Below, in pieces: positions 48,608-61,700 of a DNA stretch of 64,000 nucleotides. Position numbers and translations under genes: made by a program. Position 1 is the stretch's first letter, and each line of letters starts with the position of its first letter. The notes under the pieces were generated by a model. The model worked only from the letters and a program-made list of their open reading frames with translations. It was not told where the DNA came from and made no database searches. The stretch comes from Apostichopus japonicus (Eukaryota; Echinodermata; Holothuroidea; Aspidochirotida; Stichopodidae): the NCBI RefSeq assembly GCF_037975245.1, contig NC_092571.1:24752564-24816563 (forward strand), given 5' to 3'.

Positions 48608-51600
48608 TTCTTCGTGTTGCAAACTAAGACTACAAGATTCTGCAAACAGTTAATTAATTTCGTTTAGCTGGCCCTATCCGCTACCTTCGGCTACCCTGGG
48701 AGTGGGATATAGGACAGCTGGGACCTGTGTCGCATGGGCGCAGCGCAAAGTTGCCTAAAACAAAACTCTGTTGCACAGCAGAATACATGCTATGAGTTAG
48801 CTACCCAAGCAACTATTATTGTGATGTTTACTTATTACGGAAGCCTCGTCATACCAGTTGATTGTTACCGACTTTATCTACTTTCCCTCTTTATTACAGA
48901 TTTTACCACAAAAGCTATTTGAAATCGTAACAATTCAATATTTAGTCATATCTTAATTCATTGTTTATTGTGACTTAACGGTTTATCGACTCACCTTTCC
49001 TTTGAAAGAAACAGACAGTTATTATGACGTCACTTATAACGATCATTACATAGTGCATGCATGTTGTTGTTTGAAGTCGATCTCAACAGCGGTTTGTTTG
49101 AATTTCTCAGACACCCAAATCTTTGGACAAATCGAAGTAATCATTAGCTTCTTGTTCGTGAGAATTGACACCTTTTGAATAGAAATTCTGGAAGTAGACT
49201 ATTATTCATTGTTCGAGCTGTTAATTGATAGCCTGAGGACAGACCCTCACTGAAGTGTTGACTGGTTTGTACCAGATGTAACTTCGGGTAAGTTAGGTCC
49301 CAAAGGCCAACCTACTGTACTTCAGTATTTGTACTTTGCACCGTATCATACTATGTATACTGAAGTAGGAGGTGGGGCATTAGCACACTTAGGGGTATCC
49401 AGGTCAACAATGACAGTGATACGGTGTTACACTAGTCTGACAATTTCAAAGTGAAAATGATCTAGGTACTTAGCAGAGATTTAATATGCAGCACATGACT
49501 TGGTGATGTCACTAGTCTGACACCAGTCTATTGCAGAGTACTGTACCTATGTAGATGTAGACCTAGGCCTATGTAGATGTAATGCCACCCTACTGGCTAA
49601 CTTGCCATAGGCCTATTTAAAAATAGCTCTAATTACAATCTAGGCCTAGTACGTAGCACGAACCTCAACTTGCTTGGCCCAGACGTTTTTACCTGCATGA
49701 GCCTGATCACTAGCACAGGCTATCATAGAACTTAGAAGTCATATTAGAAGTAATATAGGCAATATGCTATCGTTAGCCTAAATGCAAAAGAAACTTTAGG
49801 CTCCATTGGTAGCCTAGCCTACCTGTATGGGCTGGTTTGGTTTCCAGAATTAAAAAAAAAGTATTGATGGTCAAGTCTGCCTTACTATTTAGTTAAAGCA
49901 AATGTGTAATTGTATGTAATCAGCACAGCCATACAGGCTAGCAAATTTTAGTAAACTGGTTTGACAGTTAGTACATTTAAAATCTGGTGAATGAACATTC
50001 ATTGCTGATCGAATAGTTAGTCAGAAAAGATAAATTTTCCAGCTCAAAATGCATGTCCATGCTTGGGTTAACCTAATAAGGAATTTAGTAATATAAGGCC
50101 CTGCAAGTGCACCTGTCTTGCTCTTTATTTTATGTGTTCTATGCACGACATACATTGGGAGTCCCTGTTCAGTTTAGCTCTGAAGCAATGTGACGAAACA
50201 TTAAATCAGTTGCCAAAAAATAATAAGTAATTTGAAGTATGTGTTTTCAAGAAAGAAAACAAATGTTTTAACCTTTGGGTTATTTGAATAAATGATACAA
50301 ATAGTTTTGAAACCTGAATTATGTTTTCTTTATTCACATGGATTTTTCTCAACCTGGATGCCACTGTTACAGTACATACTTACTTTCAAATAAATTCTGT
50401 TGTTCTTGTCTGTCTTTGTAATTTAGTGTAGATATGAAAGTAAACCTTAAATTTACATTAAATATGGTCAAACACATGTACATCTGGATATCCCCAAGAA
50501 ATGTCCTCTTTTTTCTATCTAAGAGGAACTTTTGGGTAGATTTATGAATTTAAAAACAAATGTCTGGATGTTTGGTGACTTCCAACAGTTGCAAAACATT
50601 CTCGATGGTGTTTTTGCCATCTGTCTACTCCAGTTTGAGCACAGACAGGCAAATACATCATAATAACAACTTCAAGTATTCTGATTATAAAATAAGGTAT
50701 ACTTCTTATAACTTCACATATGGTACTACTTTAGATACCCTTCAAAATACCACAAAAGGGAGGGGAAACCCCACAACTTAGAATTCTCACCAGAACTCTT
50801 TACCCTGGATATTATCAGCATGCAAAATACTCAAGCTCTTTGTACTGAACAGACTTCTGACATACGGTACACTGGATGCATAGAGTGATTACACAATGTG
50901 ACAAACCGTTCTCCCGGTAACATGCACCCTACGCACGTGGCAAGGGCTCCTACTAACATATCCTGAAGCAGAAAATAGAACCTGTTAAATTCAACCAACT
51001 ATATTTGCACAAGGAATACCTTACAAGCAGGCAAAAAATGTGTGGATTTGATTCTTGTACAGACAGAAAATTGTCAAATTTATCCAGTTCCTCTACTCCC
51101 CCAGCCATGCAGTCCAAATTTGCAAGTTCAGAGTCATATCATTCTAAATAAAACTTGAAGAAAACAATTATTGATGGTTTGTCTATTATGAGCTCTTTTT
51201 TTCTACAATTTTCAAAGACTGAGTTCTGCCCCCTATTCTCAATCAATGAATATTCCTAGTTATATTATCATGATATCTTTCCTTATCCTATCCAGTTAGT
51301 GAAACCCCATCGTGTCAAACAGGTGAGTTACACCTCCAAAATCACTGACATGTATGTTAAATGGGCAAGCTTATACACAAATTTACAAGCATGAACCACA
51401 GTTTAAGCACAAGTTGCAGAAATGCAGTTTTAGTACATTTACGTTAGACAAAATTCATAAACTGCTACATGAACGAAAACACCAAATTATTGGCAGTTCA
51501 AGGATCAGCTGTGACCTTTTACTTCTGTTGTTGTTTGTTACCTGTTTAATTTGAAAAGGAGTAGGCTTTAGTAGTGCTAAGCATTGCACATGACACCGCT

Positions 51601-52439
51601 GCTTATGTTTTTGGGCCTTTTCTTCTAGTAAAGAAAATTCCTGTTCGGTGATCGTGGAGGTGGGGTCTTATGAAAGCGCACAGGGTTCAAAATCAGTTAT
51701 ATGAACACTGAGCTCAGGGTCTGATCTGAAAATTTAAATGTTGCCCAAGTCAACTGTTGCTCAGTTATACCAGCCTACTAATGGAACTTTAATTTATTTA
51801 TCAATTATATCAAGTTGGTTGAGGCTGAAGGAAAAAAAAAAATTAAAGGAGACACACTCCAACATCATTATTGGTCTATAGATGTAATAGAGATAAATGT
51901 CAAGAACATGTTATTTCATTTGGCATAAATCAGAGATTTAATGCTTCTTCACATGGCAAGTCTGAAGACTTGATCAAGTCTAAATATGACATCATCCAGC
52001 CACATGTGCTTCAATTTTTTAAAATTTATTTCAATGTTTATTTTTTATATTGGCGAAGGGTTTTGCAAATTAAATGATGAATCTCAAATATTGAAGCTGG
52101 TTACATGACCAGATGATGACATTGGTTTCAGGGCCAAAACAGTCAACATTCCACAAAAATGAAATATGAAAAATATGAAAAGAAAAACAAAGAGCTAGTA
52201 AACAGGTTTCTGGATCCTAGTTCAGGGTAAGGTTCAGGTTCAAACCTATTGCTCTTATGGCATACAAAACTGAAGTACCAGTAGTAATTAATAAAACAGA
52301 GGTATGATGACATATGATGGACACTAGAAAAAACAATGCTGTTTATCAAAGCTAGTGACCAGTTGGTGCGAAAGAAAAGATAAAATAGGTTATACTCGAA
52401 ACCCAAAAAATTAGTATACATGTCACATGTCTATATAAC

Positions 52440-52790
52440 TTGTTTTGGTATTGCTACTGACCATTGTCATGAATGAGCATAGTTTTTTGCATGTTTGAAA
52501 AGCTTGCAGACAATTATTTGATATAATTGTGAAAGGAAGTTTGTTCCAGATGTTGTAAAAATAGTTGTAAGCTAAAATTTACCATGCACAGTTTTATGGT
52601 GGATCACATGGAAAAGATCATTATTTTGCATACTAGTAGAGGGTTGAATATTTTTAGATAAATGGATAGCATCTGCTAACACACCAGGTAGCGTACCATT
52701 ACAATGCTTGAATACAATCCCACCAAATGTAGGAATGATTACCTTGAATCTTAAAGACGTTATATTCAAGGTGTAACTGATTTGATCAAT
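52440..52790 (-). repeat. probable dispersed repeat, diverged relative of 12801-13210
   Basis: It has the same order of landmarks as the 12801 copy: a '-gcatgtttg-' segment, then 'gtttgttccagatgttgtaa' matching 'ggcagcaaattccataag', then 'agaa/aagc' and 'gatca-aaagg'. It also has a late 'ccattacaatgcttgaataca' segment corresponding to 'catacttcaatgccctgaaca'. Its orientation and boundaries are uncertain. Confidence 0.35.
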
Positions 52791-55700
52791 CTATTCTGTA
52801 AAATTTGTAGAGGATTTTAAGAAAGTAGTAGTACTAATGACATAACAGATTTTGAAAATGACAGCTCCCAGACATGACTTTCAAACTAGGATATCTCCCA
52901 CATGGAACAAGATTTTTCTCAGCTGATTGGGGAGTTGTTCTTCATCTAGATCTCAGTCATATAAACCAAAGATGATGGTTGGGTTTTGTGTTCCCTTTAA
53001 GCTGCATCTGCATAATTATTGTTATTGCATATAGAAAATGCCTCCTTGAATTAATGCAGTACTCACACGTGTACATCCTTTTAATTGTTGTTGCTAATCT
53101 CTGCCAGCCAGCCAGCAATGATTGATCAACTCTTGCCAACAGTCTTTCCTGGGACTACATATCAAGACATATTACAAGACAGCTGTAAGGGATCAAAGTA
53201 AATCTCTCCCTGGGGAATTGAAACCTGATTAACAATTGGATTGTTAAGAAGGTAGAAACTGATCCCTTAAGGACAATTAGGACAACTTGTAAATACATGC
53301 TATCATTGTAATTGGAGACATCTGTTACTATCCTTCTTCTTACATTAAAGCTTACCAGTGTTTAAGTAGTGTAGTCCTGGGATGAGTCAGGGAGTCAACT
53401 CCCTTCTACTATACATATAAATATATAAAGCAGTACAAAAAGCTTGACATTGCTTGTCAGGATTAATCTGTATAATAATACAAAAATTGTGTACCTTAGG
53501 CATGGTGTTCAGTTACTAAAATAACATTTTCTGTGAGAGTGTGATTGAAATAAAGAAAATCTGTTATGACTAAGTTTGCTTCAAAGTTTAACAGATAAAA
53601 ATGTGAAGGTGTACAGTAATTGTTATGAAAATATGTTTCATGATAGGAAGTAATCAACAGAAATGTCAGCCTTAAATGTATTAACATTGGTCTGCCAGTG
53701 CTGGTGTATTGGATTTTGGCATCTCTTCAGTAGGTTATGCCTTCCCCTTCTTGCCCCTTCTTCTTGCCCCTCTTCCTCCCCTCCAAAAGATTAAATGATA
53801 GGGAAAAAAATGACCAAAGAACAGAAATCACCAAGAGAATGAGTCAATTTATTTTGGGGTCAATTGTACGGTTCAAAGGTGGGTCGTATGGGGCAGGAGA
53901 TAGGGAGGATGGGTGGGACTGGTTCAGCTTTCTGCTTTGGAGATTAGGTATTTTCCCCACATTTTGGGATGGGGTTTGAGTCCAGGGGACTGGTTGAGTT
54001 TTCTGCTTTGTAGGTAAGGTCTTTTATTATTGTTTTTTCTCACATTTTGTCTTCCTCTTTGGTTTCCCGAAAGCGAAAACTATGGAGTCACTTTTACCGA
54101 CCTTGCAAAATTGTGAGGGGGACTGCGAATTGCAAAGTCGGCAACAACGATAGCCAGGATCGCAAAGTCGTGAAATTACTTTAACGGTTAGAATTTGTCC
54201 AATAAGGCAACATACAGAAATATTGTACTCAAAGCCCAAGACTTGGTTGGTACAAATCCTTTGGCCAGTGACAGCAGACCGTCATTTCTCAAAAAGGTTG
54301 CTACTACTTAAATCGTAGGGTCTGCAGTGTTTGTCAATGTTAGAAGAAACATTCAACAGGTAGAATAAAGTTATAAAAGGAACCTTAAACTTGTATTTGG
54401 CACTATTAAATTAGTAAATGTTGGTAATATTATCTAGCTAACATGTCTTTAAATGTTAAAATATGTCGTGTTTTATACAGAAATTGTTAACCCCCATCTA
54501 CAATAGTCCATGTACCTGAAGCTTTGAAGGTTAGTCCATTATGTTGACAGGGGTGACGTAAGTTGGCTTTTAATAAATATGGAAATCTATAACGAAAACA
54601 ACTGCTTGCCAGCAGAAGACATCTGAGGAACACATTTATTTTTATGTATTCTGAAATAAAGTTCTCATTCGATTACTGACAAAATATACATTAAATGCCA
54701 CCTAAATGCATTACATGTAGAACCATTGTGACAAATCTTATGCGGTACAGGTAGGCCCCTTGCAATGTCATCTGCAAATTAATCAGGTCACACATCTGGA
54801 GTCATGCATACTCAGTTCTTCAATGAGTTGTATTGTAATACTAAAGAACTCACAAAATTATCGTCTATTTGTATAAATGTCAAATTGAGTCAATAAAAGA
54901 GATGAAAAAAAAAAAGTTTTTCAATATCATCCTAATTACCTATTGGGAAATATTTCATACCGTAGTTTTGATTCTTGTTATTTAGCTGTCTCATCATTCT
55001 CCTCAATGAGTTGTTTTTTAATATTCTGGCTATAGCGCACACTGTTTACCTCTTTGCATTATTCTTGATGTTACAGTAACAAACAGTAAAGTGCATTAAA
55101 CCTGGAATACTTCCCTTTAAAATAAAACAACACAAACGAATCAATGAAATATATGTCAAGCACATGTCTATTTACTACCACTCCAAGATTTGAAGTAGCT
55201 TTTGTGCAAATATTCACCTTGACACTTCATCAACAACTCATCCTTTACTTCCCCTCTGACAGTTAAATGATCTCCTTTCGTTTCTTTTCTCCGCCTGGCT
55301 TTCAGTTGTCCTAAAGGAATATAATGATCCATTGTCCTCTTCAGGATTACAAGTTTTATTAAGTCTCTTATCCACATAGTTTGCTTTAGTTTGTCTTCTT
55401 TACAAAATCTGGTACATTCATATTGCTTCTTTGTTCAAATTATTTAATATGTGTTTCATGCTTGGAAGAGATTGTAACGTCCATGTTAAGTCTTAAATTA
55501 TGCAGCACCAAGCAAGAGATTGTTCCGGTGGATCAAGAAATTAATTTTGAAGATGAATGGCATACATATGATCATGCACAAGGAGTTTGTGTATTGACGA
55601 TGTAGCATCTGAAAATAAGTTTGCAATATAAATCAGGTATACAGAGAATCATAGCAGAATAATAGTACATCACTGTACTGCACACAATGACATGTAGGGC

Positions 55701-58237
55701 CTACTGTACATATCATTGTAGGCTACTTTAATTCAAACATTTAATACAGTTTATGAATAAAAAACATGTTTATAATTTTCAAGCAAAGATGGTGGATCTG
55801 TATAATACTTTTAATGTTAGTTTAAAAAAATGAACACAAAAATTTTTTAATTAAAAAAAAAAAAAAACAGATACAAAAGTCATACATAGACATATATATC
55901 TCATTGGTCTGTACAGTATACTATTAGTTTTGCGCATACATATCAAAATATAGTATAAGCTGAGATGTAAACTGCCTTGTCCAAGTTGGGTACACATTGA
56001 GCATATGTCACATTATCGTGCATTTTTACTAAAATTGTAAAATTTGAACTGAACTGTTGATTCCCTGGGAATTTCAAGAAATGGAAGACCTTTAGAGGTT
56101 TTTTTCGCAACTTGTTAAGACACTGGGGAAGGACTGCCCTACCATACTATTAGTATAGTATTGAGATTTATGTATGACTGAATGAGTTTATTGTAAGTAT
56201 GCTTGTAACATAACTTCATAATGTTGGTTAGATGTTTTGTTCTACAAGGTAATGATATCCTTGTTTCACTGTGTTTTGTTTCTATGGAAAGTTCGAAACT
56301 TGAAAGATGCCATGAAGCATGAAATGTTCAGATCAGAACTATGTATAGCCTTTGTGACATTCAGATTTGAAATGGCCTTTTTTTATGGGCCATAATGAAG
56401 AATAAGAGATATGGCTATTAATAAAATTATTATTAATATATATGTATACTTTTTTTGCGGCATGAATTAAGTATGCCCTTAGCCAGGAAATTCAGTTGGA
56501 GGGGCACCAACAATTTAAGGTTGGGCATACTATAATCATGTTCTGCAACCCCTGGTCTCGCCATAAGGACTTGATGTTCATGAAAATATACTCAAATGTG
56601 GATGTAAATGTATTTGATCTTTGCACATACTAGGTTCCCCCTTGTGACAGAATGACAGTTGGTATCAGTCATGAGTACTCATAATAACAGCGAGTATTCC
56701 TCAGAGACAACAAAGTTTTTTTTCCAATCCTGTCTGGTTAAAAGAACCACTTTCTAACTCTCTACTGGTCATTAAGGTAGTAGCATCTGTTTGCTTCTGT
56801 GCTCTCCTCGTTTGGACTACATCAATAAACTGCGATTGTGTTTCAACCTCCATGAATTGAAATACAAACTAATGATTATGTAAGGTTTGTTGATTTTAAA
56901 CCACTCACACCTGGGAACAGGAGTGAAAGCTTGTCTGTGGAAATGACTGTGAAAGTATTGCGTTGCTGTGAAGAATTGCATAAAATATATATTGGTAAAA
57001 CACTTGTATTCTGGTACTGTAAATCACATCTTGAAGTATTCCTTTTGTTTGGAGGTTGGTTTGATTCAAGAGAGAAGGAAGGATAGTGGGCGGTTCGGTC
57101 CTTGATTGTTCTTTCCTCGGAGGACATGAAAACAAGACTTGAGATTACCATTGTTATGGTTGTAAGTACTTTAAATGTAAGAAGTCATAAAAATACAGAA
57201 GCTTGAACAATTACTATACTTTCTTAACTGCAACAAGGACTGGTGTTAAACTATCGTTACGATTAATATCATGCATCGTTCGATAGCAAATCATAAAGTA
57301 ATTGCATGGCTTGAGACATTTCACTTTGTAACAATTAAAGGACTGAAATTCAATATCCTTATGTGTATCATTGTATTGTTATGTACAAAATCTTGTTTTA
57401 TGTAAGGTACAGTAGATGAAGTAACAGGGTTTACATATGGGTGCCACGTTAATTGTAAGAAATTTCATCTTTTGCATCATTTTTTGTGTTCTTGTCAAGA
57501 GAATCAAGTAGAATGATGTGTCAGCGATGTTCTTAGCTAAGGCATGTATCATCAAAGAACAATACATTCATTGACTCACCATAAATGTGGTTCTGAATAG
57601 TCTTGTCTTGACAGCTGCATAAAAGTATGTTCATATCAGCCAACATTTGCACAACTTTAATAAATATTGAATTATAAGAGTTTCTGAGGCAAATACTGTC
57701 CCATCACCCCCCCCCTCCCCCCGCCCACAATGATATCTGGAAGTGTGGAAGTTCAGTTTGCTGTGTAAAAACATAATGAAACGGATGATCACGTGTAGCT
57801 CACAATCAGGTCACAGGTTTAAACCTCTAGTCTGGCTGTTTGTTCTGTCAAGATTTCTCATACATGGATATATATCACAAACAAGCCAGACACAAAAATC
57901 TAGTAACGCAATAATTGGTTTGTATAAGTTTGTGGTTAGAACCATAACCACACAAGGTGCAAAATGTTAGGACTTTGATTGCTCATCAGGCTCTTTGACA
58001 ACTTTTTAAATTAGGCTAGTTCCCCTCTTCATCCAGATAGGATTTTAGGGATGTATTGGCATGTATTACAAGCCCCATTGAAAAATCAAGAGTGGCCAAC
58101 TAGTTAATCCCCGCAGTAAAATGCTGTCTTTACATTTTCAAAGGCCCACGGAGCGTCATCCTAAACCCACACTACCGTAAAACTTCTTCAAATCCTTTTT
58201 ACAATCAAATTAAACCTCCAACGAAGCGTTACTAAGC

Positions 58238-58277
58238 AACCGACGCGTAACCAACAGGGGTCCGCGTCGGTTACGCC
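58238..58277. promoter_or_regulatory. CpG-rich inverted repeat upstream of the 58753 gene
   Basis: AACCGACGCG (58238-58247) and CGCGTCGGTT (58263-58272) are perfect inverted arms of 10 bp around a 15-bp spacer. GCGTAACC and GGTTACGC form an overlapping second pair. The site lies about 500 bp upstream of a first coding exon in a locally CpG-rich stretch, so a promoter role is plausible but unproven. Confidence 0.35.
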
Positions 58278-58752
58278 TCCTTTTTGTTTATGAATTGCGA
58301 CCTTTAACCCATGTGTATGAGTTTACTACACACTTTGCGTACAGCACGTTCGTAGCGGTGTACTGTGATTTCACAATGAAGCAACTTACATTTGTCGCCT
58401 TTCTGTGACGTCCGTTACTTCCCAGGTGCCTAGCATTTTTTTCATCTGGCGAAATATGAAAGCAGTTTTTGGTGGAAAGTTTGTTGCAGAAATTGTACAG
58501 TGGTTGAAATTTTAAGCATTTTTATGACTGCTTTTGAAAGCTAGTTTGCGGAACAGAATTGTTCACTCGTGGAATTCGCGTAGCCTACCAAACGTTGACT
58601 TAGTTGAACGACGTTGCTGGAATCACTAATTTTTGTACATGAGTGTATTCCACGATCTCACGCTGAGAAACAAATTTCGGCTAAATAAGATCAGTTTGTG
58701 ACAGCGTGCTAGGGTCTTTATTGCTGTATTCTCTACGTGTGTAACCAAAGTC

Positions 58753-58791
58753 ATGTCTGAAAAAGAAGAAAGTTTAGAACAAGTTATCCAG
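58753..58791 (+). CDS. first coding exon of an unrecognised gene (partial)
   Basis: ATG at 58753 opens 13 codons (MSEKEESLEQVIQ) ending at a consensus donor CAG/GTAAGC at 58791/58792. The region before it is relatively CpG-rich, as expected of a promoter and 5'UTR. A plausible second exon, 60961-60985, follows a strong acceptor (CCTTTTACAG) and encodes SRGVIIDK before AAAG/GTATTG; phase 0 joining is consistent. The rest would lie downstream or beyond the window. I do not recognise the protein. The acidic N-terminus suggests a cytosolic or nuclear protein, but that is weak inference. Confidence 0.5.
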
Positions 58792-61700
58792 GTAAGCAAC
58801 AGTCTCATGCAGAACGGTAAAGTGTTTTTAGTGTCACCTAAGCAAGTGTGAATCCACCAACGTTATACTTAGCATAGCCTAACGTAGGGTTACCGAGTAC
58901 AAATATCAACCTGTCTATAATGTTTAGGCCTACGACCATTACGTTTTAAAAGAGGACCGTCTTTAATAAGTAAGTTGACAACACGGACATTTTTCTCTAC
59001 AAAGTTATGTTGCCTAAATACTGCAACTAAAATGACTGTAAAAACGTAACAAGTCATATCTTGGTTTAAATGTTGGGCCTATGCATAAACCCTCTGGTAT
59101 AGTCTATAACTGTCCTAGGCCTAGGCTAAAGTTTTACAGTTTTACAATGTAAAGCTTATGTAGAGAAAATATTACTAACATTGCTTGGTCAAAAGTAAAG
59201 TTTACAAGTTTTCTTGTAAACGATGACAATTTATTGAGCATTGAGGTTAATTATTGACCATTGCTCGTCGCAGTCATATTTATTGCAGTAATTTTTATAA
59301 AGGTTGATGACATATTTATAGATGATGTATCACTGGGTCGTTCACTGGGTCGTTTAGTATAACATGTCAAGTGGAGCTTTAATATTATTTATTTGAATTA
59401 GATGTCACAGAGGACTTCTCTTTCTGTATACTTGCTCCACTATAAGCACTGTGTTCCATTCTATGTAGCAACATAGATTTTAGTCAAGCAGATTAAAAAG
59501 TTCAAAGTGCAAACACCTAAAACCATAGGGGGAATATGCTTGTAAATTTTAAAGAACACAAATATAACAGTTTTGCTTTCAACATCCATATACAAATTTC
59601 TTGCAAAGATACTAATTTGTTTCAGAAATATATATTTTTTTTGTAGAATACTGTTGACCAGATTAAAATCCAGGTGCCATGGAAATGTATCACATTTGTA
59701 GTCAGCACTCTTTTGCTGTGAGTTGCAATATTGTAGTTGAAGCCATGGAGGGGTCCATTCATGCTAAAATGTACCAAAATTTGTGTTAACAAAATGTGAA
59801 AACTAAGAGGCATTTTGAAGGTTTTAAGAGAATTTTTCAACCAAATACAGTGCTACTGTATGTTAACTATCAAAATATAATTGATTGTCACAATCAAATG
59901 CTAAATTATCCCTGACTGAGTAAGGTCTATTAGATGGTCTTTAAGGAAGGGCCAGAGGCAAATGAAAGGTTCTGGGTTGTGTGGCCCTGGGGTCATCAAA
60001 GCAGATGCTAGTGTGGGGCAGGGGGATGGTTTTGGAACCCTCCCCAGGATATGAAATTAAAAGTTAAGACATCAAACCTAGTGCATTCAGGGGCATATTT
60101 AGATATATTAGGTATAAATGCAAGGTTGTGCTTTTTAAAAAAAAAAAAATTGTGAGGTTGAAAAAGGAGCCCTGGTTGTACCTGTAGAAGCAGTCTTATT
60201 CTTGCTTGGCTGAAAATATTAGACCCCCCAACTGAACCATTCCCCAAGACTGAGGGTGGGTGGGGGGTGGGGGAGTTGACTGGCTATCCTTTGTGCATAC
60301 CATTGGACTACATTTAAGTAAAAGTGAAACTAGTAGCTGTGGAAATCAGAGCGAAAGCAAACTGATTAAAGGAACATTATGAACTTGAAATTGTAGATCT
60401 AAATTAGTGTATTCTTAGTCAATACTGTACGTCAACCTTGATGACAATCTGTATTGATAGTTATTAGCCTTTATTACATACATCCTGTATAAATAAGATT
60501 TACACAGTAGTGTAGGTATATCCTACTGTTATATCATTCAAAGTTGGACATACATCAAGTGAATATACTTAAAACTAAAAGTAGTAAGACTTACTTATTT
60601 ATGCATGATTGATGAGATTAAAATATGATACATTTGTCTATATCCACATTTCTCAACATGAATAAATTGTTATTACAGTAAAGAAGTTTTAAATATCACT
60701 GAGTTTCTTTACAGTACAATGTTTTAATCAGACAGTGTACATGGTAGATCTGTCTCTCTGTTTAAAGCAGGTTTCTTTTTAATCAGAATTTGTCAGTCTA
60801 CCGGTCGTTTCCTGCCTAGCCTTGAAAGCCAGGATACGCTCGTTTCCTGTTCACTGGGTGTATGCATAGTCCTAAAATGTTAATGAAACTGACACGTGTA
60901 GAAAGTGGCTACCTTTTTGTTAAAATTTGAATTATCTTACCTGGATTTTACCTTTTACAGAGCAGAGGAGTCATTATAGACAAAGGTATTGTGTAGTACT
61001 GTAAGGAGGACATTCACATATACAGTTTTTTAATTGTCTTTTCATTAACTCTGTACTGTACATACCATAGTGTGTACTGTAGTTTATTCTTGATCACAAG
61101 ATGTTTAGCTATATATATCTATAGGCTCATTAGTGTTACATTGCACATTGTAGGAACTATTGTAGACTTAATTCTAAAGGCTTACTACAGTACTGTATAA
61201 ATGTAAAAACTAAATTAGGTAATGAACACAAAAAGGATGGAAAGTTGATCTGTGTATTGTATAGCATTCAGGAAATAATTTCATCTTCATTTTTTTTTTT
61301 TTTTTTTTTTTTTTTTGGTAGCAATTTTTAAAAAGCTCTTAATTCTGTCTCTTATAAAATACTATGGTTCACTGCATGTGGACAAAAAAAATGATGTTCA
61401 TGTACATCTGTCCACTTGGCCTTTAGCATCGTAGTTTGGGATGTAGTACGGGATAAATGATTCCCGGAAAATAAAATCTTCAAATCAGCTTTAAAAGTGC
61501 TCTTTAATACTGACTCAGGTAATTTTAAAGTGAGAAAATAGGGAAGTTAATTTTTTATATTCCTGACATAATGTTACTGAACTTGGCTTCACAATACTGG
61601 AGCATTGATGTGATTTTAATGTACAACTTTTCCCAATTATGTTAACATTCAGTTCCAGACAGTATTTAGTACCAAAAATATTAATGTTTAGTGCACATCG

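Larger units (their letters stand above)
48608..58300. other. 9.7-kb region without a confident gene
   Basis: This is the upstream side of PEX2, so its first few hundred bases should hold the PEX2 promoter. I see no exon I can defend. Two weak exon candidates (50831-50962 minus, 51296-51322 plus) are listed among the rejected items. The region is AT-rich with poly-A/T runs, a LINE/SINE-type repeat at 52440-52790 and a C-rich tract at 57706-57722. The cluster of TAGGCCTA octamers at 49564-49648 is notable. Confidence 0.4.

Noticed and set aside
50831-50962. Possible minus-strand terminal exon (44 codons with a stop, starting DMLVGALATCVGC, after a TTCTGCTTCAG acceptor)
   Set aside because: I found no partner exon and recognise no family; an open frame of this length with a chance acceptor is not enough.
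51296-51322. Possible 27-nt plus-strand microexon between TATCCAG and GTGAGT
   Set aside because: It is too short to assign a frame or family, and there is no supporting neighbour exon.
57781-57850. tRNA-like segment with box-A-like 'gtgtagctcac' and 'ggtttaaacctc'
   Set aside because: Box B departs from GGTTCGANNCC and no cloverleaf closes; it is at best a decayed SINE.
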